The notes below the pieces were generated by a model. The model saw only the letters and a program-made list of their open reading frames with translations. It was not told the origin of the DNA and did not search any database. DNA of 64,000 bases from Hymenobacter cellulosilyticus (GTDB lineage Bacteria; Bacteroidota; Bacteroidia; Cytophagales; Hymenobacteraceae), in assembly GCF_022919215.1 (NCBI RefSeq), contig NZ_CP095046.1, forward strand, positions 4,454,501 to 4,518,500. Reading direction: 5' to 3'. The position numbers were made by a program, and so were the translations under genes. This document shows positions 31,211 through 41,098 of this stretch, piece by piece (positions within the stretch are counted from its first letter, which is position 1; the number at the start of each line of letters is the position of its first letter).

Positions 31211-31656
31211 CTACTGCTGCTTGCGAAAGTTGTAAGCCAGGCCCAGCATCGTACGCAGGTAGCCCCATCCAAGTACTGATTTGTGTAGGGCGCAAGCTCG
31301 AAAACCACCTGCACGTTGCGGCGCGCCGCCAAGGGCTTGATCCGGGCCCCCAGGGTCAGGGAGTAGCCGTTTACCAGGGGCAGCTCATTGAAGGCCGAAA
31401 ACGGATTGGTATTGACGCCCAGCCCAGTGTAATAGTTTACCAGTTCGCCCTTCTTCACATTCACCAGGGCGTGCAGCTCCAGGTTTACATTGGAAATAAA
31501 CGTGTTGGTTTCGGCATTCAAACCGGCCCATACGCGCCGCTCGGTGTCGGAGCTTACGCCTAGCACCGATTGAAACGGGAAGTAGGTAACGGCCACCTGC
31601 GCCGCCGCCGACTGGGCAAAAGTCAGGGCCCCGAGCAGAGAAAAGAGTAGTTTCAT
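31211..31656 (-). CDS. Small secreted, probably outer-membrane barrel-like protein (one frameshift)
   Basis: About 148 aa when repaired. A signal peptide ([20 protein letters not shown]) precedes alternating polar and hydrophobic stretches with aromatic ends (VWAGLNAETNTFISNVNLEL; GYSLTLGARIKP; VQVVFELAPY), typical of a small beta-barrel. One C missing near 31252 shifts the last about 12 residues; repaired, the end reads TLRTMLGLAYNFRKQQ. The ATG overlaps the xylanase stop as TAATG, so the two are coupled. Function unknown; it may serve xylan breakdown by association. Confidence 0.65.
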
Positions 31657-32697
31657 TAGGGCAGAATCAGCCGGCAGTAGGCGGGCTTGGGTTGGTAATT
31701 GTCGTCAAACAGCAAGGGGTAGTCGGCGCGCTGGTAGTAGCTGCGCAGCCAGGAATTCTGGTCACTGACGCCCCAGAAAGTAATGCCATATTGCTGAGCC
31801 CGGGCAGTTGCTGATACGTGCGCACAACGAAGGTCAGCTTGTCGGCCTGGCGCTGCAACAGCTCGGGTGTGGACGCGGAGGCCTGGCCCAGCGGGTTCAC
31901 CGACACGTCTACTTCCGAGAGATGAATTCGTAGGCCGGCTCTCTGCACCTCCCACAACGCTTCGGCTATCTGGGTGTTTTCGGGGTGAACAATGGAGATA
32001 TGTAGCTGTAGGCCCAGGCCGTGCACCGGCACCCCGCGCTGCCGCATGGCTTGCAGCCAGGTTAGCACCGCCCGACGCTTCACCGGATTGGATTCCAGAT
32101 CGTAATCGTTGTAGAAAAGCAGCGCGTTGGGGTCAGCCTCGTGGGCGTAGCGGAAGGCTTTTTCCAGGTAGTTGCTGCCCAGGTGCGCTTTCCAGATTGT
32201 ATTGCGCAGGGTGCCGTCGGCCTCAAAAGCTTCATTGACCACATCCCAACTGCTCACCTGCCCTTAAAGTGGCGGCAAATGGTTTGAATATGGTCTTTAA
32301 ACAGGGCCTCCCACTGTGCCTGGCTGCCCTCGAACTTCTCCATCCAGCGGGGCAGGGCCTGGTGCCAGAGCAGCGTATGGCCGTGCAGGCGCTTATTGTG
32401 CGTTTGGCAGAATGCCGCTAGTGTATCCGCTCCCGCCCAGTCGTAGTCGGCTGGGGCGGGGTGCAACACGTTGGGTTTAAACGTAAACTCCGGCGTGACA
32501 CTGTTGAACTGCGCAATAGCCAGCTCCTGGTAAGGCGAGCCGGGATACAGCTCATTGGGATTGATGGCGACGCCTACGGGAAACGAGTATTGCGCGTACA
32601 GCCGGTGCGCGGTGTCGCACTGCCCGACGGTAGTTTTGCGGCAAGCGCCCAACACAAACCCACTTAACAGCAGCAGTAAAAGGCGAAGTCGGACCAC
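31656..32697 (-). CDS. GH10 endo-1,4-beta-xylanase lipoprotein (two frameshifts)
   Basis: About 347 aa when repaired. The N-terminus carries a lipobox ([10 protein letters not shown]), so the enzyme should be anchored at the cell surface. The GH10 barrel shows [14 protein letters not shown], the acid/base Glu in [12 protein letters not shown], and the nucleophile Glu in [14 protein letters not shown], followed by [14 protein letters not shown]. Single G losses near 32264 and 31799 break it; both are repaired by one base. The start is GTG at 32697, as no ATG is near. It overlaps the next small gene by one base. Hydrolysis of xylan is known for the family. Confidence 0.88.
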
Positions 32698-32887
32698 AGG
32701 AAAGCTACTGGAAGGGGCTGGAACGGCCGGTGGCTTGTTTTAAAATAACTACCAAGCAGCGGCCTTCTTTGCTGAAAGCCGCCCTCGCCTTAAAGCTATT
32801 CTGAAACGGGGTTAAATCCACTACGCGCACAGGGGATATTGTCGCTCCCCAGCTCATTTTCCTGAGCAAAGAATTGCTGTTTGTGCC

Positions 32888-33552
32888 CTATTGAGCCGTT
32901 GCAGCAGTCGGGGGCTGCATGGCAGCCAGCAACTCCCGCACCTGGGCCGTCAAGGCCGCCGGGTCCTCGGTTTTCAACAAACGTGAATCAACGCCTACGC
33001 AGGTGGCGCCGGCCTGCATCCAGGCGGCCATGGTTTCGGGGGCGGGCTGAATGCCGCCGGTGGCCATAAAGCGCACTTTCGGCAACGGGGCGCTGATGGC
33101 CTTGAGGTAGTCGGGCCCGAGGATGGCGGAGGGAAACAGCTTGGCAAACGTGGCCCGAGCTGGCTAGCCTGGTATACTTCATTCAGGGTAGAAACCCCGG
33201 GTAGCCAGGCCAAATCGTACTGCTGGCACAGCGCGGCTACTTCAGCGCCGATGACGGGCTGCACGATGTAGTCGGCGCCGGCGCTGATGAACCGCTCGGC
33301 TTCTTCCACCGTGTAGATGGTGCCGGCCCCGAGTAGCAGGTCCGGGTACTCGGCTTCCACGAACTGCTGCAAATCGGTGAAGATGTCGAAGGCATTTGGA
33401 CCACGGTTGGTAAACTCAAAGAGCCGCACGCCGCCTTCGTAGCAAGCCTGCAGGACGCGCCGGGCGTAAGGTTCTTCGGCGTGGTAAAATACCGGAATCA
33501 GCGGGCTTTGCAGGGCCTGGTTCACGGCATCTGCCTTGGTAAAACGAGCCAT
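32888..33552 (-). CDS. Second KDPG/KHG-type aldolase (one frameshift)
   Basis: About 221 aa when repaired, clearly related to the aldolase at 1378-2034: both share the blocks ACYEGGVRLFEFTNRGPNA (here) and GAGTIYT. The Schiff-base Lys lies in AKLFPSAILGPDYLKAI, which follows a one-G loss near 33155. The C-terminal MATGGIQPAPETMAAW is the phosphate-binding end. It lies before the xylanase, outside the pectin operon and without an operator copy, so it may serve another sugar acid such as glucuronate released from xylan. Substrate unproved. Confidence 0.85.
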
Positions 33553-33663
33553 AGAGAATGAAAACAACGAAATGGGAAAGCCAGGCAAATAGCCTCAGCA
33601 GAGGCCGGGCCTAGCATAAGCGCTTCGCACTCGACTGCTGCCCGGCCTCCGACTGCCGGAGGG

Positions 33664-35445
33664 CTACAGGAAATTAGGCCGGTCGAGCTTTTTGGAAATG
33701 CGGTAAGCCGCGTTGACCAAGCCTACATGGCTATAGGCCTGGGGGAAATTGCCCCACTGCGAACCAGTGCGGGCGTCCACGTCTTCGCTGAGCAAGCCCA
33801 GGTGGTTGGTGTAGCCTAGCAGCTTTTCAAACTCCCGGGCCGCATCGTCGAGGCGGCCGACGCAGGCTAGGGCCTCCACATACCAGAAAGAGCAGATCAG
33901 GAAGGTGGTTTCGGGCGTACCGAAGTCGTCGGGGTGGCGGTAGCGGTAAAACAGGCCCTCGGGCGTCTTCAGCTCCTTTTCCAACTCCCGCAGGTGGGTT
34001 TTGGCCCGGTCAGAGTTGGGGTCGAGGTAGCCCATCAGAATCAGCTGCAGGCCGCTGGCATCGAGGTGGGGCGAGCCAATGGCGTTGGTGTACACGCCCC
34101 GCTCGGCATCGTAGCACTCCTCGATTTTCTGGGCCGCGGTGTGGGCCAGTTGCTCGGCCATGTCCTCAATGTCCCGGTTGCCGAGGTAGCGCGCCACCTT
34201 GCGGGCCGCGTGGGCCCGGCCCAGTGAAAGAGGAAGGTGTAACAGTGGTGCTGCGCAATGTGGCGGAACTCCAGAGCCCGGCGTCGGGCATGTCCATGGT
34301 TTCCTTGATCAGGCGCAGCGCGTCGTACATCATCCGCTCGGAGTCGGCCCGCTCCTTGCCCACGAAGCGCCGATCCACGTAGAGCGGCAGCAAGGCCACC
34401 AGTACCTGCCCGTAGACGTCATTCTGAATGTGGGTGTAGGCGTCGTTGCCGATGCGCACGGGCTGGTTGCCGAGGTAGCCTTCCAGCGGCAGCTCTTTTT
34501 CCACCAGCTTAGCGGCCCCGCTGATGCTGTAGAGCGGCTGGTATTTGTCGCGCACCTTGGTCGAGATATTGGCGATGTAGTGGAAGTACTTCTCCATCTC
34601 CTCGAAGTGCCCGATGTTGTTGAAGGCCGTCAGGATGTAGTACGTGTCGCGCATCCAGCAGAAGCGGTAGTCCCAGTTGCGGGTGCTGCCGGGCGCTTCG
34701 GGCAAACTCGTAGTCGTGGCGGCAATGATAGCGCCGGTGTCTTCGTACTGGTGTAGCTTCAAAGCCAGAGCCGAGCGAATCACCTGGGTCTGGTAGAAGT
34801 TGCTGATGCTGGTGCTTTTCACCCAGTGCTGCCAGTGTTGCACGGTTTTGCGCAAAAACTCCTCGACTGTGCTGTGCAGACTGGCTTCCAGCGGAGCTCC
34901 GTACGTCAGGACCAAATAGCGGGTTTCGTTGAGCACGAATCCTTCGCCGTCGAGAATATACGTCAGGGGAATGTCGGTAGTCAGGCGCACTTCCTCCTCC
35001 ATGCCCAGGAAGGCAATGTGGTTGGAGCTGCGGCGGCGCGTGAGCTGCTGCTCCCCATACTCGGCCACGGGGTTGCAAACCACCTTTACCCGCGGCAAGC
35101 CGGCCAGGGGCTCGATCTTACGGATAAACATCAGGGCTTGTAGTGCCGGTCGTACTGGGCAAAGCGCGGGGCAAAGTCGGTGACGCGGTAGCGGCCCTCG
35201 GCGTTTTCGATTTCGGTGCACAGCACGTTGGTGTTTTCCAGGTAGTACTGCCGGGTGCGGTAGTCGGCGTCTTCGGCAGGCTTGATGCTGAACTCGCCGC
35301 CCTTGCGGGTGTCGAGCAGGGGGCCAAAAACGAAGCTGCTGTCGAAGCGGGGCCAGCAGAGCCAGGAAACGGAGGTGTCTTGCTTGATCAGGGCGAGGTA
35401 GGCGCAGTTGCCCACCAGGCCCATGTCGTAGGTATGTTTGCTCAT
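33664..35445 (-). CDS. GH15 glucoamylase/trehalase-like enzyme (three frameshifts)
   Basis: About 594 aa when repaired. The N-terminal MSKHTYDMGLVGNCAYLALI and WLCWPRFDSSFVFGPLLD blocks start the beta-domain; the alpha/alpha-barrel holds STRNWDYRFCWMRDTYYIL and, near the end, SQWGNFPQAYSHVGLVNAA. The expected acid Glu lies in DAGLWEF, where one G is missing near 34279; other losses are near 35135 and 34219. All three repairs give one frame. GH15 proteins of this intracellular type (no signal peptide seen) act on alpha-glucans or trehalose; the trehalose synthase gene 9 kb away makes trehalase worth considering. Confidence 0.83.
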
Positions 35446-35635
35446 GGCCGAGAAGTCAGGTGAAGGCCCATCGGGGCGCTTGTCACGGAGTTTGGAGCTC
35501 CTTAGTACCCATTGGCGCCGGTCGGGTTGCCGCCAACCACCAACGAGGCGCTGCGTAAAGACCAAGCACCCCGCGTCGGCGGGCCGCTCACCCGGCCGTT
35601 TCGGCGCTATTTGCTCACCTTTCGTCCCTGCTCTG

Positions 35636-36370
35636 TTGGTTAACTCCGCGTCTTCTGCCCCGTCCAAAAAATCCAGCCGCCTGCCGCTCTACCTGGCCGG
35701 GGCCTGCTGCTGGCCCTGGTGGCCTGCTATTTCCTGTGGCCCGCGTTTCAAACCGGGGCCAAGGAAGCCTTCACCGTGCTCAAGAGCGGCGAGCAAGAGA
35801 AGGTATCGGCCTGGATCAAGCAGTTCGGCTACTGGGGCCCGGTGGTGATTGTGGCCGGCATGGTGGCCCAGATGTTTCTGGTCGTGGTAAACGTGGTGCT
35901 ACTGATTCTGGTGGCTATTCTGGCTTATGGGCCCTGGTGGGGCTCCTTGCTGGCCCTGGCTGGCATTGTGGTGGCCTCGTCGGTGGGCTACTGGCTGGGC
36001 CACTCGGCCGGGAGGCATTTATTGGCCGACTGATTGGCGAGAAAAACGAGAAGAAGATGGTGGAGGAAGTGCAGCGCTATGGCACCTGGGCCGTCGTCAT
36101 TGCCCGCCTCTCCCCGCTCTGTCCGACGACGCGGTGAGCTTTGTGGCCGGGGTGGCCCGCCTGGGCTACTGGCGGTTTATGCTGGCTACGGTGGCCGGCG
36201 TAGCGCCCCTTATTGCCCTGCTGGCCTGGCTGGGCGAAAACAGTGACCGGCTCAAAAGTGGCCTGCTCTGGGTGTCGGGCATCAGCATTCTGCTGTTTGG
36301 GGCCTACGTGTGGTGGGACAAGCGCCGGGGCAAAAAACGGCCAGAATCGGCGTTGGCCCAGAAAAACTAA
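35636..36370 (+). CDS. TVP38/TMEM64 (DedA-like, VTT domain) membrane protein (three frameshifts)
   Basis: About 245 aa when repaired. It has a short N-terminal cytoplasmic stretch, a first membrane segment (YLAGGLLLALVACYFLW), a VTT/SNARE-associated core (IKQFGYWGPVVIVAGMVAQM; VAILAYGPWWGSLLALAG), LSPLLSDDAVSFVAGVARL and a final membrane segment before a Lys/Arg-rich tail. Losses near 35700, 36012 and 36122 each need one base. The start is set at TTG 35636 for lack of an ATG and is uncertain. Members are linked to lipid scrambling and membrane balance; the role here is unknown. It is divergent from the GH15 gene. Confidence 0.75.
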
Positions 36371-36468
36371 CAAATTGGACGAAAACCCCGGAATAGGATT
36401 CGGCGGCTGCTACCTTTGCGAGCTTAAATGGGGGCCGAATTGCCGGTTTCCCGCTCCCCTCACTTCTG

Positions 36469-38639
36469 ATGCAGTGCCCCGTGCGTTTTCTTCCGGGTTT
36501 TAGCTGGCTTGCCGGCTTGGCCGCCCTCCTGTGCCTCTCCTTGCCGGGCCAGGCCCAAACAACTCCGTTCCCTTCTACTCCCCTGCTGCGCGAGCTGACG
36601 CTGCGCACCGACACCACGCGCTACTCGCTGAGCCGCCACACCATTGCCGTGCAGGGCGAGCCTAACCTGTACTTCTACTACCGGCAGGACGATGAAACCG
36701 CCGAGCTGCTGCTCTACCCGCTGAGCTGGCAGACCAAAGCACCCGTGCGCCTGCGCCGATCCGCTGACTTCGTGCTGCTCGACTCGCTTACGGCCGTCGG
36801 CAACCAGTATTACCGCACCAAAATCCGGTTCAAGGACTTGCCCGCGGCCCGCTTCCTGCAGCTCACCTTCACCCAGGCCAGCGACAGTGCCGGCCGGCCT
36901 CCGCTGACCCAGACGGTAAGCCTGCTGCCCATTACGCGCACCACCCTGGAGTTTAAGCCCAACGACACGGAGCTGTTTGTGGGCGAGGAAAAGGTGTTCG
37001 ATTTGAGCAGCAATAACCCCAAGAACATCCGCGTCTCGACGGAGTGGACCAAGGGCCAGGACATCGACTACCGCATTGTGCAGGAAAAAGGCCAGCTGCG
37101 CCTGCGCGTGGTTCCCAACGAGCTAGGCACCCGCCTGCTCACGGTGCGCCCCCAGACCGAGCGGCCCTTCCTGACCGACAACAACCGCCGCCTGAGCTAC
37201 GCCCTGGCTCCGCTGCGCCAGGAATTTACGGTGAAGGCCTCGCGGCTGCGCTTTCTGAGCGTCGATAAAAAGGAAATAACCATGGACGAGGCCGCCCGCC
37301 GCAAGGGCGTGGAAATCATCCTCGACAACGGCCGCACCTTTGACCTGAAGCGCACCTACCGCATTGAGGATCAAGAAGAAGCCGGCGGCGCTTTGATGGC
37401 CGAGCTCTTTACCCGCCAGTACCTGACCAACGACCGGGTGCTGTGCTGGCTGCGCGTGTACAACACCCACCGGCAGACGGACAGCTACCTCTACATCAAG
37501 GAAAACGACCAGCCCAAGTACATTACCAACTTCAACATCTCGCCCAAAACGGCCATCAGCAGCGTGCAGGTGCGGCACCGGGGCGGCGACTGGAGCTCCA
37601 GCCTCAACGTGAACCCCGGCGAAACCGTGGACGTGCGCCTGGAGGGCGAGTCCTTGCAGAAGGCCCGCTTCCACTTCGAGGACCTGACCGTGGTGCCTTC
37701 CGACTCGTCGATCCGCTCGGACGCGGCCGTGGTGTACCGCGTGCAGGTGCCTCAGACTATTGACAAGCGCCGCATCACCATCTTCAACGCCGGCCAACCC
37801 ACAGGCTATGCGTTGGCCGTGAAGGAGTTTCAGCGCCCCCACCCGCTCGATTTCGTGGCTGTCAACTTCGGGGAAAGCCCGCGGGTAATCAACCGCCTCA
37901 ACGGGCCGGTGCTCTACGACCGGACCATCAGTGACGTGGTCTTCAGCTTCAACCCCAACGGCATCGACACCGAAGCCCAGCTCTACGGCAAGCAGTACCT
38001 GACCTTCGACATCCGGACCCAGAACGCCAAGGGGAGCTGATTGAGATGCGCACCATCGACAACGTGGTGGTCTGCCCCGGCGACAACTCGGTGCGGGCCG
38101 CCTTCTACCAGGACAAGCAGTGCCAGGTGGGCAACATCAGCCTCAACAACATCCTGAGCTCCCGCAAAACCTACGACCTGGACGACTGGAGCACAATTAT
38201 CATCACCATCAAGCACAACCAGAGCCAGTACCAGGAGCCGGGCTTCACCCAGAAGCTGGAACTGGTGCTTAAGCGCCGCATCAAGTTCGACATCGACGTG
38301 AGCTTCCCCGGCGGCCTGCTTACCAAGTACAAGGGCGAGTCGAGCTACACTTCCTTCGGCGGTATCTCGCTGGCCATGCTGGGGCAGCTGAGCTTTTACC
38401 ACCCGAGAAAATCAACCGCCTGCGCCCGTATAAAGTGGGAGCCGGCTTCGTGGCCCTCAACGCCTTCGACCTAAGCAAAAACGGCGGCAACCGGGACTTG
38501 GGCGTGGTTATTCTGGGCTCCATCTACCCACTCGCCGCGACGCTAAGCTCACCTTCCCGCTTTACCTGGGCGGCGGCTACCTGCTTTCCGCCGGCAAGCC
38601 CTTCTTCCTCCTCGGCCCGGCATCGGCGTGCGGCTGTAA
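36469..38639 (+). CDS. Large secreted protein of unknown function (four frameshifts)
   Basis: About 724 aa when repaired. A signal peptide (FSWLAGLAALLCLSLPGQAQ) is followed by several beta-rich repeats of about 100-120 residues without known motifs, for example TTLEFKPNDTELFVGEEKVF and NVNPGETVDVRLEGESL. The final about 110 residues look like membrane strands with aromatic ends (SYTSFGGISLAMLGQLSFYH; LGGGYLLSAGKPFFLLGPG). Breaks near 38034, 38404, 38532 and 38620 are each mended by one base, giving a TAA at 38637. The C-terminal part could anchor it in the outer membrane or form a small barrel. I do not recognise the family. Confidence 0.7.
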
Positions 38640-38984
38640 GGTGAGTTGGTGAAATGGCGAGTTTGATGTTCAGCTAACCCGTGTCATTGCGAGCTTGCGA
38701 AGCAATCCGTCCTCTACTAGTGACAAACATCCTTTACCCAGAAAGCCCTTTACTACCGCAATAGTAAAGAGCTTTTCACTTCAGGTAACTCAGCACATTT
38801 TAGAGGACGGATTGCTTCGTCTTGCTCGCAATGACACTGTTCTTTTGCAGTATAGCATGCCTGGCCCTGATGGGTACTATGGTATTCCAAACGCGTTTCT
38901 GGCAATCTTATAGCCGGGACTTGTTTGCCTTGCTTAGCAGCAACTGCCTCCCGAAGTAATACCTCTTATTTTTATATCCAGGCG
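38640..38984. other. Gene-free region holding repeat copy A
   Basis: 345 bases between the large secreted protein and the WYL regulator. The inverted-repeat element at 38681-38837 occupies nearly half. The remainder shows no gene or clear hairpin; the promoter of the regulator is probably in 38900-38984. Confidence 0.6.
38681..38837. repeat. Intergenic inverted-repeat element, copy A
   Basis: A 157-base element with perfect 14-base ends GTGTCATTGCGAGC / GCTCGCAATGACAC and an inner pair AAGCAATCCGTCCTCT / AGAGGACGGATTGCTT. The centre contains AGAAAGCCCTTTACTA with a weak pairing partner TAGTAAAGAGCTTTT, a terminator-like core also found in copies B and C. It resembles REP-like or MITE-like palindromes; no coding capacity. 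Confidence 0.8.
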
Positions 38985-39946
38985 ATGAACCGATTTGACC
39001 GGGTAACGGCTATTCTGATCCAGCTGCAGGCCAAGCGCACCGTGACGGGGCCGGCTTTGGCCGCGCAGTTTGGCGTGAGCTTACGCACCATCTACCGCGA
39101 CCTGCGCACCCTGGAAGAAGCCGGTGTACCCTCATTGGCGAGCAGGGAATCGGGTACTCGCTGGTGGAAGGCTACCGTTTGCCGCCGGTCATGTTTTCCC
39201 GCGAAGAAGCTACGGCCCTGCTCACAGCCGAAAAGCTGGCCGCCCAGCTCACCGACGCGCCCACGGCCCAGCTCAGCGGGCGGCCATGGACAAGCTGCGT
39301 GCCGTGCTGCGCCGCCCCGACCGGGACCACCTCGAAACCCTGGCGCCCCGCATCCATGTGCTCAGCCCCGCGACCCGGCCGGCTTTCCGGCGGCCTACCA
39401 GCTGCTGGTGACGGCCGTGGCCGCCAGCCGCGTGGTGCACCTGCGCTACCACTCCGCCGACGCTCAGGCTCCCTCCGCCCGCGACATTGAGCCCGTCAGC
39501 CTGTACCGCAGCCGGGTGTGGCACGTGCTGGCGTATTGCCGGCTGCGCAAGACCTTCCGGATTTCCGCCTCGACCGTATCGAAGCGCTGGAGCTGCGGGA
39601 GGAAGTCTTTACCCCCGCCCGAAACCCTGCAGCAGCACTGGGCCAAACAAGCCAAGCGCCAGCCCGGGAAAAGGTCGTGCTCCGCTTTCAGCCGGACGCG
39701 GTGCTGCCCGCCCTGGCCCGACAGCTGCAGGATACCAAGTACCAGTACGGCTGGACCCAGGAGCACATTTTGCCGGATGGCAGCCTGGAAATGAGCTTTC
39801 TAATCGGGGACCTGCCCTACCTGGCCACCTGGCTGCTGCCCTACGCCGGGGCCGTTACCATCCTAGAGCCCGCCGTGCTGGAAGAGCACCTGCGCGAGCT
39901 GGCCCGGCGGGTGTATGAAATATTTTGTACCCCCAAAACATGCTGA
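38985..39946 (+). CDS. HTH/WYL-domain transcriptional regulator (four frameshifts)
   Basis: About 321 aa when repaired, of the YafY type. The N-terminal winged helix reads MNRFDRVTAILIQLQAKRTV and FGVSLRTIYRDLRTLEEAGV; the middle holds the WYL ligand-sensing domain (RVVHLRYHSADAQ ... YRSRVWHVLAYCRLRKTFRD) and the C-terminus the WCX extension. Four single-base losses (near 39127, 39280, 39367 and 39560) break it and are each mended by one base. Its neighbour downstream is a RidA-like gene. Such regulators sense small ligands or nucleic acids; the target is unknown. Confidence 0.83.
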
Positions 39947-40027
39947 CACAGGGCTGTCAGTAGGCGCCGAGACCTTTGTAGAGTCAAGTGACAAACACCT
40001 TTTTACCCCAACTCACAAAGTAAAAAA

Positions 40028-40420
40028 ATGGAAAAGCGCACCGTAGACCCGTGGAAATGGGGAGAGCAAACCAATTCGGTTCAGGCCGTCGAAATCAAAC
40101 AGCCCGCCGGCACCCTTTACTGCTCCGGGCAGGTGGCTCTCGACGCGGAGGGCCGGCCCAGCTCGGCCGATATGCGCAGCCAGCTGCAGCAAACCTTCCA
40201 GAACCTGGAGCAGCTCATCGGCGAAGCGGGGTATGAATGCTCGGGCATCGTGCGGCTGAACGTGTACACCACTTCCGTAACGGAGTTTTTCACGACCTGC
40301 TCGGATGTGTACCAGGCCTGGATAGCCCGGCACGGCGTGAAGCAAGCCACGACGCTGCTGGAAGTGCAGGGCCTGTTTGCGGGCCTCACCGTGGAGCTGG
40401 AAGCTACTGTAGTAAAGTAA
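40028..40420 (+). CDS. RidA/YjgF-family protein lacking the deaminase Arg
   Basis: A 130 aa protein of the YjgF/YER057c/UK114 fold (AGTLYCSGQVALDAEGRP; ECSGIVRLNVYTTSVTEFFT; LEVQGLFAGLTVELEATVVK). In true RidA a Pro-Ala-Arg before the last strand supplies the Arg used to hydrolyse enamines. Here the matching place reads VKQATTLLEV, without Arg, so it is probably a RidA-like paralogue with another activity. It follows the WYL regulator, which may control it. The frame is intact. Confidence 0.85.
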   Translation: MEKRTVDPWKWGEQTNSVQAVEIKQPAGTLYCSGQVALDAEGRPSSADMRSQLQQTFQNLEQLIGEAGYECSGIVRLNVYTTSVTEFFTTCSDVYQAWIARHGVKQATTLLEVQGLFAGLTVELEATVVK

Positions 40421-40433
40421 GCTCCTGACCAAA

Positions 40434-40477
40434 AACGCTCCCCAGGGCTGGCTAGTGGGTCGGCCCTGGGGAGCGTT
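40434..40477 (+). terminator. Hairpin after the RidA-like gene
   Basis: A 15-base stem (AACGCTCCCCAGGGC / GCCCTGGGGAGCGTT) 13 bases after the stop. It is not followed by a long T-run, so its activity as a terminator is less sure. Confidence 0.6.
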
Positions 40478-40533
40478 GCTGTGCTTTATCCGGTACTTTA
40501 GGCGTTGCCAACCGGCCTATTACGCTAGCCGCT

Positions 40534-41047
40534 ATGATTTTACCGAAAGAAAGAGACCCTCGATTTATCACCATCCGCCGGGCGGTACGCTCACCGATGC
40601 CCACCATCAGCTGCTGGCCGAGTGGGCAGTAGCTTGTGCCGAGCACGTACTCCACCTCTTTGAGCAGGCCAACCCCGACGACCAGCGGCCCGGCAAGCCC
40701 TGGAGCTAGCGCGGGCCTGGGTCAGAGGCGAGGCGACCATGAAACAGGCGCACCAGGCTGCTTTTGCCGCCAATGCCGCGGGCAAAGGAATGCCGGAAGC
40801 GGCCCGGTTTGCCGCCCTGGCAGCCGGACAGGCAGTGGCGGTAGCGCACGTGGCGGCGCATGAGCTGGGAGCCGCGGCCTACGCCATCAAGGCAGTAAGA
40901 GAAACGGTATTAGACAAGGAGAAGGACAGCATTGGGCAGCAGGAGTGCCAGTGGCAGCGCGACCAGCTGCCGGACGCTATTCGGGAGCTGGTGCTGGACG
41001 ACCAAAGGCTACGAAACCCCATCTGCTGGTTTGCATTCAGCTGCTGA
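40534..41047 (+). CDS. Imm-5-like putative immunity protein (two frameshifts)
   Basis: About 171 aa when repaired. It starts MILPKERDPRFITIRRGG, with ALELARAWVRGEATMKQAHQ and GQAVAVAHVAAHELGAAAYA further on, the Ala-rich helical pattern of proteins annotated as Imm-5-type immunity proteins of polymorphic toxin systems. Losses near 40587 and 40692 split it into three frames; both are mended by one base. No toxin gene lies near it, so it is either an orphan immunity gene or the name reflects a wider family. There is no signal peptide. Confidence 0.72.
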
Positions 41048-41098
41048 CGGGGCGGTAACAGGTTAGGAAGCTACCGGCGCCTCAGCCTGTACAAGTCT

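Noticed and set aside
38681..38837. CRISPR-like or tRNA-like structure
   Set aside because: It is a single inverted repeat with no spaced direct repeats and no cloverleaf.
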